Origin: an uncultured Paraprevotella sp.
GTDB lineage: Bacteria > Bacteroidota > Bacteroidia > Bacteroidales > Bacteroidaceae
Direction: 5' to 3'
NCBI GenBank assembly: GCA_900548345.1
Contig: URKA01000018.1
Location: 1-60,201, forward strand
DNA length: 60,201 nt
In this document: in pieces, positions 8,234 to 17,736 of the stretch
How the letters are laid out: each line of letters opens with the position of its first letter
Numbering within the stretch: the first letter of the stretch is position 1
The notes under the pieces: model-generated
The model's input: only the letters and a program-made list of their open reading frames with translations
The model's database searches: none
What the model was told of the DNA's origin: nothing
Position numbers and translations under genes: made by a program

Positions 8234-9422
8234 AACCACATTTATCTTCTAATAATATCTTCAAACAGAACCCTATCATTAAAAAGAACAAAGGCTCAAA
8301 CAAAAATGTACTACTCAAAAACAATTTTATAATCGTTACAGAAACAAGGAACAAGACAAACTCCCTCTCAAATCTGTTTTTCGACTTGACAAAGGCCCAC
8401 ACAATTAACAAAACCACCCCCACAAGCAGAAGAGTGCCCACAAAATAGCCGAACGAAAACAGGAAATCAAGCGTTATATCATGAGAATAGATGATTCCGT
8501 ATCTTTGCGAACCAAACAGTCCATACCCCCAAAAGGGTTCATCTGTATTCAGTCTTTCATATAGAATCTCTTTGATATCCCCACGGCCGGAGTCATTGGA
8601 TATGTTTCCCATAATGAACTTCTCGACAATTCTTGTACTCATCTTCATCAATCCGAGATATTCATACAGCCATAATGCAATCTCACGTATGAACGCCACA
8701 GCCAAAGCCAACAAGGCTATAATAGATGCTTTTACTATGGAGGAATACCTAAACCGCATAAAGAAAAAGAAATAGACAGCCGTAAAACATGCAATACAGG
8801 CAAGGGGACCACGCGTTCCAAACGAAATAATCAGAAAAACACCTATTATCGCCACAGCAAGTTTCCATATACTAAAACTTCTCATCGAAGCCCAAATCAA
8901 CATGATGACATGCGGAAGCACCTGATATGCGGCATACATATTATAACTGCCGGCTATCTGTTCATCTGCATGCTTGGCCTCCTGTACATAAGAAAGGAAA
9001 TAGAATATGTCCATCACGATACAAATAGCCGAAAGGATGGTAAATATCTTGAAGAATTTCTCTATGTCAATTATCCGCCCCAAATAATAGTAAGGAAAAA
9101 CCAGACAAAGACATCGAAACGCATACTCTTCCAACGGTACCTGATTAACCGGATACATGCAATAATTAAAAAGGTATATGGTCGGAATCAGCACCATCAA
9201 CAGATAGTCGTATACAGAATATCTGTTCGCCAACAAAGGAAGAGAGAACAACAAAGGAATGACGACTACTGCAATTTCTATTTCGTCCGTAAAATCTTTC
9301 AATACCGGCAAATGATTGATGATGCCTCTCATAAAAGCAAGAAGCATGGATGCCCAAAGAATACACGTCAATACATTCAATGCGACCTCGCGTGTAAAAA
9401 TCAACTGCCGTATCTTTCCCAT
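8217..9422 (-). CDS. O-antigen polymerase-like membrane protein (Wzy/ligase type)
   Basis: A 401-residue protein with about ten or eleven hydrophobic helices and a longer hydrophilic loop in the second half (roughly residues 265-320, with GRGDIKEILYERLNTDEPFWGYG). That layout is typical of Wzy polymerases and O-antigen ligases, which join flipped oligosaccharide units on the periplasmic face. Such proteins share topology more than sequence, so the call rests on membrane pattern, the GYGLFG-like loop and position between glycosyltransferases. It is AT-rich. It is probably the Wzy of this locus, since a flippase and a chain-length protein are also present. Confidence 0.75.
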   Translation of the reverse strand: MGKIRQLIFTREVALNVLTCILWASMLLAFMRGIINHLPVLKDFTDEIEIAVVVIPLLFSLPLLANRYSVYDYLLMVLIPTIYLFNYCMYPVNQVPLEEYAFRCLCLVFPYYYLGRIIDIEKFFKIFTILSAICIVMDIFYFLSYVQEAKHADEQIAGSYNMYAAYQVLPHVIMLIWASMRSFSIWKLAVAIIGVFLIISFGTRGPLACIACFTAVYFFFFMRFRYSSIVKASIIALLALAVAFIREIALWLYEYLGLMKMSTRIVEKFIMGNISNDSGRGDIKEILYERLNTDEPFWGYGLFGSQRYGIIYSHDITLDFLFSFGYFVGTLLLVGVVLLIVWAFVKSKNRFEREFVLFLVSVTIIKLFLSSTFLFEPLFFLMIGFCLKILLEDKCGYESSK

Positions 9423-9455
9423 TTGCCTGAATACTCAAAACTATAATTTGTATGA

Positions 9456-10577
9456 TTAGGACATGGCCTCACGGATAACCTCTTTCCACCTCTCCTGCCA
9501 AACCTCCAACGAAAACGACTGGTTGACGACAGCCGACGCGTTCCTCTGGAGTCTTTCCCTCAACTCCCTATTCTCTATCAGCTCACATACCGCCTTATAA
9601 AGAAACTCTTCCTCCGGACTAATCATCAAGCCGTTGAAGTGGTCGAAAACAAGATTAGTCATGCCGCCCACATTCGTACAGATTACGGCACATCCTGCCG
9701 CCATAGCCTCCAATAAAGACAGAGAAGTGCCTTCGGAGCCCACAGTGGGAACAACGGCAATATCCTTATCCTGATGGATTCTCATCGATTCACCACTGGA
9801 ATAGGTAGTGAATTTCACATTCGGGAAAGAAGCCAACCTGTTGGAAACATATTTCTCATCCGGTCCCGTACCGGCAACCGTGACCTCAATCCTTTCATAT
9901 TTCGACAACACACGCACCATCGCATCTGCAAAAATACGCGTACCCCGATGTTTGAAGAAACGCCGGGCAAAAATAATCCGAACCACATCATCCTGCTTCT
10001 CGTATTTCACGGCCGGAATCTCCGTAAAATTAGGAATAGCCTTCAGATGCACTTTCGGATAAGGCACAATCGCCCGATACCAATTAATGAAGTTATAATC
10101 CACACATACCAAAGTCTGAGGCAATGACACACGCTTGACCGTATCCCAGGCATGTTTGCATTTCCTTACATATTGATACAAATAGCTTCTGTCCGAACAT
10201 CCTTCAAATTCAGGAACGTCCCATGATATGCCATGCTGAATGGCTACCGAGCGAAACTCTCCACACGGGACCGCACAGGATTCGCAGCCGAATATCAACA
10301 AATCAGTCTTGGCGTCTATTTTAGTCTTTGCAAATTCATAAATACTTCGTATGGTATCCTTGCCATACGGATTCTCTGTTTTTACGCCATAGACAGTTGC
10401 CCCATTTTCTTCTACCACGAAATCCGAGTCTCCGCGCTGATATATCGACACCTCAAAACCTTCGGACCTCAGCACCGGGACGAGATTCGTGATATAGGTT
10501 TGAATGCCTCCGATACTCATGCCCCTGCCATCCGGCTTGAGATAATTGAAATATATAATATGAGCCGTCATAGACAT
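9456..10577 (-). CDS. Glycosyltransferase family 4 (GT-B fold)
   Basis: A 373-residue GT-B enzyme. The N-terminal domain has GGIQTYITNLVPVLRSEGF; the C-terminal donor domain has RRFFKHRGTRIFADA, VAGTGPDE, and the GSEGTSLSLLEAMAAGCAV region that contains the EX7E-type motif of GT4 enzymes. I start it at the ATG whose first base overlaps the wecB stop (TGATG); a TTG one codon earlier is possible. Its position directly after wecB makes a ManNAc-transferring role attractive, but that is inference. Confidence 0.85.
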   Translation of the reverse strand: MSMTAHIIYFNYLKPDGRGMSIGGIQTYITNLVPVLRSEGFEVSIYQRGDSDFVVEENGATVYGVKTENPYGKDTIRSIYEFAKTKIDAKTDLLIFGCESCAVPCGEFRSVAIQHGISWDVPEFEGCSDRSYLYQYVRKCKHAWDTVKRVSLPQTLVCVDYNFINWYRAIVPYPKVHLKAIPNFTEIPAVKYEKQDDVVRIIFARRFFKHRGTRIFADAMVRVLSKYERIEVTVAGTGPDEKYVSNRLASFPNVKFTTYSSGESMRIHQDKDIAVVPTVGSEGTSLSLLEAMAAGCAVICTNVGGMTNLVFDHFNGLMISPEEEFLYKAVCELIENRELRERLQRNASAVVNQSFSLEVWQERWKEVIREAMS

Positions 10578-11740
10578 CAAATGTTTTTCAATATTTCCAC
10601 GATTCTTTTACATGCCAATCCGTCTCCGTATGGATTAACCGCCCTGCTCATCTTTGCATACGCACCGGCATCATCCAAAAGCTCAGACACATTACCGACA
10701 ATGGCATGATAATCCGTACCGACCAACTTCACGGTACCTGCCGTGAGGGCTTCCGGACGTTCTGTCGTGTTGCGCATCACAAGCACAGGCTTGCCCAGTC
10801 CCGGCGCCTCCTCCTGTATGCCTCCCGAATCGGTAAGTACAATAACGGACTTCTCCATAAGGAATACAAAACTAAGGTACTCAAGCGGCTCGATAAAGAA
10901 CATATTGTGCATACCGCTTAAATCCTCGCCGAAGACCTCATGTATCGGTTTGCGCACATTCGGATTAAGATGCATCGGATAAACGAAGTCCACGTCGGGA
11001 TAGTTTCCGGAAAGATATTTGATGGCCTGACATATATTGATGAACCCATCCCCGAAATTCTCACGCCGATGTCCCGTAATCAATACAAGACGGCGACCGT
11101 CATTCAACCTGTTGACATCATAACCCGCATCGGCAAGAACCTTGATTTGTTCCTGTTGAAGCTGCACATTGTTTTTCAACTTCTCCACCACCAAATGAAG
11201 GGCATCAATCACGGTATTTCCTGTCACAACGATCTTCCCGATAGCTTTCTCGCCAACCAAATTATTCTCACTTAAAGAGGTTGGAGCAAAATTATATGTG
11301 GCTATACGGGAGGTTATCTGACGGTTCAGTTCTTCCGGCCAAGGACTATACAAATTATATGTACGCAGGCCTGCTTCCACATGTCCCACCGGTATCTGTT
11401 GGTAGAAAGCGGCCAGTGCTGCTGCCGTTGAGGTCGTCGTATCTCCGTGAACAAGAACTATATCCGGCAATGCCTCTTTCAAGATGTCGCGCATTCCTAC
11501 CAATACGCGCGAGGTCACATCTGTCAAGTCTTGTCCCTGTTTCATTATATTCAGGTCGTAATCAGGTACCACCTCAAATATACGGAGAACTTGGTCCAAC
11601 ATTTCACGATGCTGCCCCGTAACACATACAATGGTTCTGAAAGAATCCGGATACTTCTGCAATTCCTTCACCAAAGGACACATCTTAATAGCTTCTGGAC
11701 GTGTACCGAAAACCAACATTATATTTTTCTTCTGTCTCAT
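10577..11740 (-). CDS. wecB: UDP-N-acetylglucosamine 2-epimerase (non-hydrolysing)
   Basis: A 387-residue cytoplasmic enzyme that interconverts UDP-GlcNAc and UDP-ManNAc. Seen: VFGTRPEAIKMCPLV at the N-terminus, GQHREML, HGDTTT, HVEAGLRT, EELNRQ, TGHRRENFG and SDSGGIQEEAP, all hallmarks of the family. The length is normal. No UDP-ManNAc dehydrogenase (wecC) lies in the window, so the polymer would contain ManNAc itself unless wecC is elsewhere. It sits 12 nt after the flippase gene and its stop overlaps the GT4 start. Confidence 0.93.
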   Translation of the reverse strand: MRQKKNIMLVFGTRPEAIKMCPLVKELQKYPDSFRTIVCVTGQHREMLDQVLRIFEVVPDYDLNIMKQGQDLTDVTSRVLVGMRDILKEALPDIVLVHGDTTTSTAAALAAFYQQIPVGHVEAGLRTYNLYSPWPEELNRQITSRIATYNFAPTSLSENNLVGEKAIGKIVVTGNTVIDALHLVVEKLKNNVQLQQEQIKVLADAGYDVNRLNDGRRLVLITGHRRENFGDGFINICQAIKYLSGNYPDVDFVYPMHLNPNVRKPIHEVFGEDLSGMHNMFFIEPLEYLSFVFLMEKSVIVLTDSGGIQEEAPGLGKPVLVMRNTTERPEALTAGTVKLVGTDYHAIVGNVSELLDDAGAYAKMSRAVNPYGDGLACKRIVEILKNI

Positions 11741-11752
11741 ACGGAAAATGGT

Positions 11753-13210
11753 TTATTTATCTATGGTATTCGCTCCTTTCTTGAAGTTCCATATCATCTG
11801 CACCAAATATCTAAAACTTTCCAATTTAAAAAAATAGCATATTGCTGCATAGATAACAACAGCTCCCAAACCTTGCATAAGAAGTATGACAAAATTGTTC
11901 ACATCGATCCATTGCATGGCATATATGGAGGCCCCCATCACAAGGGATGCGGTCAAAGAGGGTACAACATCCTTGATTTGTTGCCCAATAGAATAATCAA
12001 GTAACTTTTTGTTCGGGAAAAGATTAATGAATATACAGATAAAGTTGTATATTATCACTCCGACTGCAATGGCATAGACATTGATGAAGACAGAAATCAC
12101 AAGGATGGTAACCTCAAGGACCTTCTTAATCAGCTCCAACTTTAATATGACATCGCTTCGCCCCAACGACTTGATAGCTTCTATATTGGCAATCTGTATA
12201 GGCATCAGGAGATAGGCTATACAGAATATCCGCACAAACGGGACCGCCATGAGCCATTTTTCGGTCAGCAGAAGAACGATCAAGGGCTTAGACATTGCAA
12301 AAAGAGCCATCATCATGGGAGAGATGACGAAAACACTCATCTTTATCGAGCGACTCACCATGGACCTGACCTTGTCCCTATTCTCCTGTTCCGCCGAGAA
12401 AACCGGGAATAGTACGGTCTGTATGGATGCATTGATATTTTCCATGATAAGCGAGGGAAATTGCTTGCCCCTGTCGAAAAACGCTAAAGACGCCGCAGTA
12501 TACACCTTACCTATAATCAAGGAACGTATATTGACAAATAAGGCAATGATAAAGTTCGAGAAGAAAATCTTCCATCCATAGGCGAAAAGTGATTTAAAGC
12601 CCTCCACCGAAAATACAATTCTCGGTTTCCAGTCCACGGTAAACCACATCACGACTATCATCAGAAAGGCTGACGAGAGGGAAGAACCCACCAATGCCCA
12701 TACTCCCATACCCTGCATGGCCATCAGAATGCCGACCAGACCGGAGCCCATCACCGCCAGAAGACTTGATTTAAAAAGGCTCTTGAACAACATGTGCCGC
12801 GATATGTATGCCCGTTGTATGGAATTGAAGGAGTATAAGGGAAGACTCAGGCTCAATACCCTGATGACTGGAACCAAGCCGGGTGCCTCATAAAATCCGG
12901 CAATAGCCGGTGCTGCGACAAACATCACCCCATAAAGGAATAGAGACACAAGCATACAAACATGAAAGATAGTGGAAAAATCCGTATCATCGGTCTGTTT
13001 CTTCTGTATAAGCGCCTGGTTCAATCCGCCGTCGACTATCACATTGGCCAAATTGACAAACACCATGACAAGTGCTATTTGTCCATAATCAGAAGGCATC
13101 AATATCCGGGCCAATACAATCGTAACCACAAAAGAAACCACCTGAACACTACATCTTTCAAGCAATTTCCAAATGAACGATTTAAATATTATGCTCTTAG
13201 TGAATGCCAT
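11753..13210 (-). CDS. Polysaccharide flippase, MOP superfamily (WzxC-like)
   Basis: A 485-residue protein with 12-14 hydrophobic helices and the family's early pattern LLERCSVQVVSFVVTIVLARIL, with MPSDYGQIALVMVF. It flips undecaprenyl-linked repeat units across the inner membrane. I chose the ATG at 13210, which has an AGG-containing leader; a GTG three codons upstream would also be in frame. It resembles the WzxC / lipopolysaccharide biosynthesis protein branch. Flanked by wzz and wecB, it completes a Wzx/Wzy-type pathway in this locus. Confidence 0.88.
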   Translation of the reverse strand: MAFTKSIIFKSFIWKLLERCSVQVVSFVVTIVLARILMPSDYGQIALVMVFVNLANVIVDGGLNQALIQKKQTDDTDFSTIFHVCMLVSLFLYGVMFVAAPAIAGFYEAPGLVPVIRVLSLSLPLYSFNSIQRAYISRHMLFKSLFKSSLLAVMGSGLVGILMAMQGMGVWALVGSSLSSAFLMIVVMWFTVDWKPRIVFSVEGFKSLFAYGWKIFFSNFIIALFVNIRSLIIGKVYTAASLAFFDRGKQFPSLIMENINASIQTVLFPVFSAEQENRDKVRSMVSRSIKMSVFVISPMMMALFAMSKPLIVLLLTEKWLMAVPFVRIFCIAYLLMPIQIANIEAIKSLGRSDVILKLELIKKVLEVTILVISVFINVYAIAVGVIIYNFICIFINLFPNKKLLDYSIGQQIKDVVPSLTASLVMGASIYAMQWIDVNNFVILLMQGLGAVVIYAAICYFFKLESFRYLVQMIWNFKKGANTIDK

Positions 13211-13253
13211 ATAAAACACCTACTTTTCCTGCTTACATTACATCATATACACA

Positions 13254-14360
13254 TCATGATTTAGAGGTAAAAAATACCAAAATATGCGTCAATTCTGACT
13301 TCAGCACATATCCTATGGTTACAAGCGTTGCAAAAATCAGCATCGTAGCCACAAAAATCATTCTTTTCGGGCCTGCTGGTTTGATAGGCACCGAAGCATT
13401 CTGCAAGACAGTAAATGCTGGCATACGTTCCTGTACCTTTGCCTGCGCCGCCTGCCACTGCGTAGTCATTGCCGTATAGGCATTATACTTCAAAGACATT
13501 TCATTTTCAAGCCGGTCTCTCTCAGAAGTCCACGAAGACAGCACAATATCCTGATGAGAGTCACAAAATGCACTGTATGCTTCCTGCGCCTTTATATATT
13601 CAGCCTTCGTATCTTGCACCAGTTGCTCATAATATTTCAAGTCTATACGTGCCTTACTTGTCCTATAATCCGTAATGAAGGCTTGCAGACGGATACGGAC
13701 GGAGTCTGCCAACGTAGCCGCAACAAGGGGGTCCTGTGCCGTCACATGAATCGTAAAGACGCTGGTTCGGCTATCCACAATACAATAGACCTCACCCTTC
13801 AACTTATCAACAACCGCGGTCTGCATCTCATCCAACTGAAACGGATTAATCTTTCCATCCTCACCTCCGGACGGATAAGTCTTCTTCGGGAAAAGGCTCT
13901 TTATCGCCTTTCTCAACCAAATCTTGGGAGCGTCATAAAATGCAGACTTCTGGTATTGGGTTTCATAAGTATACAAATCTGTCTCGATATCGCCGTCAAT
14001 GGTTTTCACCGGTATATTGAAGAGACTTACAATAAAGTCGTTCGATGACATCAAGTCCGGATAAAGCTCCGGATAGATGGCATCCGCCGACCCTTCAGAG
14101 CCTAAATCAAAGCCAAAGGATGAAGCGATGGACCCTAACCCGCCCAAGGCACTACTGCTGGTCATCTCCGGAGCCAGCATGACCTTAGAGGTATAATATC
14201 GGGGTTGCGGGAAAATGTACAGGCAGGCCAACACAAACGTCACTCCCCATACTATACCAAATAGTTTTTTCCGTTTCAGCAGTTTGGCTTTAATCTGCCC
14301 TATCCCGATGCTATGTCCCTTTTCCTCTTTCGGATTTTCTATATATTGTTCATTCTCCAT
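13254..14360 (-). CDS. Chain-length determinant protein (Wzz family)
   Basis: A 368-residue inner-membrane protein with two transmembrane helices (about residues 35-53 and 330-350) around a large periplasmic coiled domain (QLVQDTKAEYIKAQEAYSAF). The second helix is preceded by the NASVPIKPAGPKR segment that marks Wzz proteins. It sets polymer length together with Wzy. There is no C-terminal tyrosine kinase domain and no separate kinase gene nearby. It lies between the SLBB export protein (31 nt away) and the flippase. Confidence 0.88.
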   Translation of the reverse strand: MENEQYIENPKEEKGHSIGIGQIKAKLLKRKKLFGIVWGVTFVLACLYIFPQPRYYTSKVMLAPEMTSSSALGGLGSIASSFGFDLGSEGSADAIYPELYPDLMSSNDFIVSLFNIPVKTIDGDIETDLYTYETQYQKSAFYDAPKIWLRKAIKSLFPKKTYPSGGEDGKINPFQLDEMQTAVVDKLKGEVYCIVDSRTSVFTIHVTAQDPLVAATLADSVRIRLQAFITDYRTSKARIDLKYYEQLVQDTKAEYIKAQEAYSAFCDSHQDIVLSSWTSERDRLENEMSLKYNAYTAMTTQWQAAQAKVQERMPAFTVLQNASVPIKPAGPKRMIFVATMLIFATLVTIGYVLKSELTHILVFFTSKS

Positions 14361-14391
14361 GACGATACAGATTTGGTATTTATTCCTCCTT

Positions 14392-16875
14392 TTATTTCAA
14401 CGCATTAATCAACGTGGCAATCATTGCAGCAATGGACGCTGTAGACGTTCCAATCGACATGCGCTCTGCCGTAGTCAGCTTGTTCTTGGTCTGCTTGGAA
14501 GGCACCACAATCTCACAACCGGGCTCGATATCCTTTCCCGAACGGCCGAGTTTCTTCACCGCACCGTTCATGTATATGGCATAAACCTTCGACTTGCTGG
14601 CCTTGTTGCTGTATCCTCCGGCATTCTTGATATAGTAGCCCAGGCTTTTGCCTTTCTTGTAATTCAAAGATACCGCCGACATGACCTCTCCACTCACCTT
14701 CACCGTATTGTTATATTCCGGAATGTACAGGATATCACCCTCACGCAACAGCACATCATCCGCTCCGCCTCTTTCGAGCATGGCCTTATCAAGGTCTATC
14801 GCCACGACATACAGGTTGCTCAATTCCATTTTCAGTTCCAACAGAGAGTCGGCATGAGACATATTATATTGTTTGTCGGCCTGCATGGCCTCCTCGTACA
14901 ACTGTATCTGGGCATTTTTCAAGGCGATTTCCTTTTGCGATATTTCCTCTGACGTCATTTTACGCACCAATTTAGCTCCTTTGGAATAGGCATAATCCGA
15001 AAGTCCGCCTGCGGAGTTCACCAAATCGCTCAGACGATAATCACGCACAGTCATGACATAGTCTCCTGCAAAATTGACAGAGCCGAGCACTTTTACTTTT
15101 TGTTGGGTGCTGTATGAGGGGTTCTCACGTACATAAACCTCATCGAAAGGCTGAAGCACGAAACCCGGCTCCCCATCGACCACAAAGCCGTCACGCAAAG
15201 AGAACGTGTGTACTTCAACCATCACATCGTTCATCGTCGTTGCCTTGGGGTTGTCGATACGGCGATAGACATCCACCTTTACCGTTGAAGCACCTTCCGC
15301 CAATCCTCCGGCCTGCAACACGAGGTCCTCTACAGTCATATTGTCTGCATAAGGAAACTCGCCGGGATTGTTCACCTTACCGGAGATTCTGACCATCTGG
15401 TCAACTTTCATATCACTCAGGTTCGGAACATACAACACATCATTCTTTCTCAAAGGAATATCAGCCACGGTTCCTTCCATCACTCCTTTTACATTGACAG
15501 GCAACACCTCCAAAGACAAGTCTTCCTTATAACGGTGCATGACGGCACGGTTGGTAAAGGCATCTTCGGTCAATCCGCCGGCTGCCTGAATCAGTTCGCG
15601 CACGGTACTCACCTTTCCACCAATCTGGAACATGCCGGGACGCATCACGGAACCACGCACTTCCACCATATTGGAATAACGGGGTATCACGGAGTCCACA
15701 GTCACCACATCACCATCAACCACTGGAAAATTCCCCATTTCAAACTCATTCACCTTGTAGATGGAATACTCGCGTCCGGATTTGCGCATCAGGCGCACGT
15801 CATCCTTGTAAGCGTCACCCGTAAAGCCACCGGAGTAACTGATAAGGCTACCTACGCTCTCCGTTTTCTTCATTTCGTAGAACATCGGACGTTTCACCTT
15901 ACCTTCTATCTTCACCAGGCAGTCGTAGGGTTCCACCACAATCACATCATTATCATCCAGACGAACATTACCCGTCAGTTTCCCGTTCAGTATATAATTG
16001 TATATATCCACAGATGACAGCAGCTTGTTCCTGCGATATACCTTGATGTTACGCAACGTACCTATGTTATTGACACCACCGGCCATGTACAGGGCATGGA
16101 ACACGGTTGCGAAAGCCGAAAGGGTGTAAGTTCCCGGAGCCGCAACCTCTCCCATCACATTGACCATTATCGTACGTGTCTGCCCCACCGTCAGCCGTAT
16201 GCTCGAACTACTGTAACGGGCACCGAGTTGCGAACGTATCCGCTGGTTGGCCTGTTCTACGGTCAGACCCCCTATTTCCACCGGTCCGAAGCCTTCTACC
16301 GTAACGGTCTCATCGGGTGACACCGTACACTCGAACGTTTTCTGGGACGCTCCATATACGTCAATATACACCACATCACCCGGACCGATACGGTAGTCCG
16401 ACGGTGTGGCGATATTCATATTGGGTTCAAAAGAAAGGTCTTTCCGGTTGAAGATATCATGGCCGAACACCATATCTTCCCTTTTCACGGAATGTCTTGA
16501 CAAGCTGTCAATCACCAACGAGTCCGGCAACAGACCGGCTACAGCCGCCTCCATCTGCACGTAGTCATAATTCTTTTCGCCATTGTTCTTGCGCGTACGG
16601 TCATCCGTACGTTTCATCACTCCGTTGGATATGTCGGTACCCAGTTCCTGTTGTTTGACACTGTTCTCATACTTCTTGCGTACGCGGCGTATCTGTTCGA
16701 TATTCACACCACGCTGCATCAGTTTCGACACGATTTGGGCCTGCGAAGTTCCCCCTTTATATTCTCTCTTGACGTATTCCAGCACCTGTTCGTCACTCAT
16801 TGTAGACTGTGCATAAAGCGACGCGCCAGCCGCAAAGAACAGGAATGCACCTAAGACCAATAGTTTTCTTATCAT
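14392..16875 (-). CDS. Polysaccharide export protein with multiple SLBB domains (Wza-related)
   Basis: An 827-residue exported protein, about twice the length of E. coli Wza. Seen: signal peptide (about 1-22, ending SLYAQ), a poly-export domain with YRIGPGDVVYIDVYG (about residue 165), then roughly five or six SLBB-type repeats marked by V(N/R)xPG(T/M/E)(Y/F) turns such as GEVAAPGTYTL, GSVMRPGMFQI and GKVNNPGEFPY, and a short hydrophobic C-terminus. It should form the periplasm-to-outer-membrane conduit. I start it at 16875, at the signal peptide and just after the preceding gene's stop; a longer frame would overlap that gene. Confidence 0.88.
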   Translation of the reverse strand: MIRKLLVLGAFLFFAAGASLYAQSTMSDEQVLEYVKREYKGGTSQAQIVSKLMQRGVNIEQIRRVRKKYENSVKQQELGTDISNGVMKRTDDRTRKNNGEKNYDYVQMEAAVAGLLPDSLVIDSLSRHSVKREDMVFGHDIFNRKDLSFEPNMNIATPSDYRIGPGDVVYIDVYGASQKTFECTVSPDETVTVEGFGPVEIGGLTVEQANQRIRSQLGARYSSSSIRLTVGQTRTIMVNVMGEVAAPGTYTLSAFATVFHALYMAGGVNNIGTLRNIKVYRRNKLLSSVDIYNYILNGKLTGNVRLDDNDVIVVEPYDCLVKIEGKVKRPMFYEMKKTESVGSLISYSGGFTGDAYKDDVRLMRKSGREYSIYKVNEFEMGNFPVVDGDVVTVDSVIPRYSNMVEVRGSVMRPGMFQIGGKVSTVRELIQAAGGLTEDAFTNRAVMHRYKEDLSLEVLPVNVKGVMEGTVADIPLRKNDVLYVPNLSDMKVDQMVRISGKVNNPGEFPYADNMTVEDLVLQAGGLAEGASTVKVDVYRRIDNPKATTMNDVMVEVHTFSLRDGFVVDGEPGFVLQPFDEVYVRENPSYSTQQKVKVLGSVNFAGDYVMTVRDYRLSDLVNSAGGLSDYAYSKGAKLVRKMTSEEISQKEIALKNAQIQLYEEAMQADKQYNMSHADSLLELKMELSNLYVVAIDLDKAMLERGGADDVLLREGDILYIPEYNNTVKVSGEVMSAVSLNYKKGKSLGYYIKNAGGYSNKASKSKVYAIYMNGAVKKLGRSGKDIEPGCEIVVPSKQTKNKLTTAERMSIGTSTASIAAMIATLINALK

Positions 16876-16883
16876 TTTTATCT

Positions 16884-17519
16884 TCAGAATTTTTTCCCTA
16901 TTAATATAAAACATCCCGTTTTCAGGACAATCTTCAAATCCAGCCATAACGACCTGCGCTGCAAATAGTCCAAATCCATCTGCAGGCGCACCAGCATCTT
17001 GTCGACGGTATTCGTATACCCGTTATATATGGTCGCATCCGAAGTCAGTCCCGGATACATCAGGTAAATATATTCGTAATTCGGGTCACGCTCCATAATC
17101 TGGTCGATGAAGTACTTCCGTTCCGGACGCGGCCCGACAAACGACATGTCGCCCCGCAATACGTTCCACAACTGAGGCAGTTCGTCCAAATGATGCTCGC
17201 GCAGAAACCCGCCAACGGGAGTGATATGTTCGGAATCACTGTCTGCCAACTTCGGCACGCCGTTTTCTTCCGAATCCGTTGTCATCGTGCGGAATTTAAG
17301 AATCTCAAACGGTTTCCCGCCGTATCCAATCCGCTCCTGCCTGTATATGACAGGCCCTTTCTCCTGGGTACGCAACACGATATATATAATTAAAAAAACG
17401 GGAGACAGAACGACAAGTCCAATCAAAGCACATATCACATCGAAAGCCCTTTTAATCATCCTCTCCAAGACATTCATCCCGTCTCGTATATCATCAAGTT
17501 CAACAGCTTCTTGCTTCAT
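16884..17519 (-). CDS. Sugar transferase, WcaJ/WbaP-like initiating phosphoglycosyl transferase
   Basis: A 211-residue monotopic phosphoglycosyl transferase that moves a hexose-1-phosphate to undecaprenyl phosphate. Seen: one N-terminal membrane helix (about 28-50), KFRTMTTDSEENG, LREHHLDELPQLWNVL with the catalytic Asp-Glu pair, and GDMSFVGPRPE. It is the short catalytic form without the N-terminal four-helix domain of full-length WbaP. It is the first gene of the locus and ends 8 nt before the export protein start. I see no upxY/upxZ-type antiterminator gene, unlike classical Bacteroides capsule loci. Confidence 0.9.
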   Translation of the reverse strand: MKQEAVELDDIRDGMNVLERMIKRAFDVICALIGLVVLSPVFLIIYIVLRTQEKGPVIYRQERIGYGGKPFEILKFRTMTTDSEENGVPKLADSDSEHITPVGGFLREHHLDELPQLWNVLRGDMSFVGPRPERKYFIDQIMERDPNYEYIYLMYPGLTSDATIYNGYTNTVDKMLVRLQMDLDYLQRRSLWLDLKIVLKTGCFILIGKKF

Positions 17520-17671
17520 TGAAATCCTCCAAGGTTATACACTTAGGTTTTATCATAATAACTGCCTTTTATGTTTTTTATTGCAAAATAAACACTTTTT
17601 TTTTCTTGTTGCAAGCATTTGCCCCTTCAAGTACAATTCACGCAGGTTGATAAAAAAAACAGTCGCGATTA

Positions 17672-17703
17672 TTGTTCAGGTTCAGGAAAAACACGTATCT
17701 TTG
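17672..17703 (+). promoter_or_regulatory. Promoter of ssrA
   Basis: TATCTTTG at 17696-17703 matches the Bacteroides -7 consensus, and a TTG-containing -33 site at 17672-17674 lies about 21 nt upstream. It lies 33 nt before the start of the mature tmRNA, so a short 5' leader must be removed. Confidence 0.65.
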
Positions 17704-17736
17704 CATTCTGATTGCCGTGTATAGGCATACACATCC

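Noticed and set aside
16876..16947. N-terminal extension of the SLBB export protein
   Set aside because: It overlaps the end of the sugar transferase gene and would place a hydrophilic stretch before the signal peptide.
3538..17519. Phase-variable capsule locus with invertible promoter
   Set aside because: I found no inverted repeat pair flanking a promoter upstream of 17519, no upxY/upxZ-like genes and no invertase gene.
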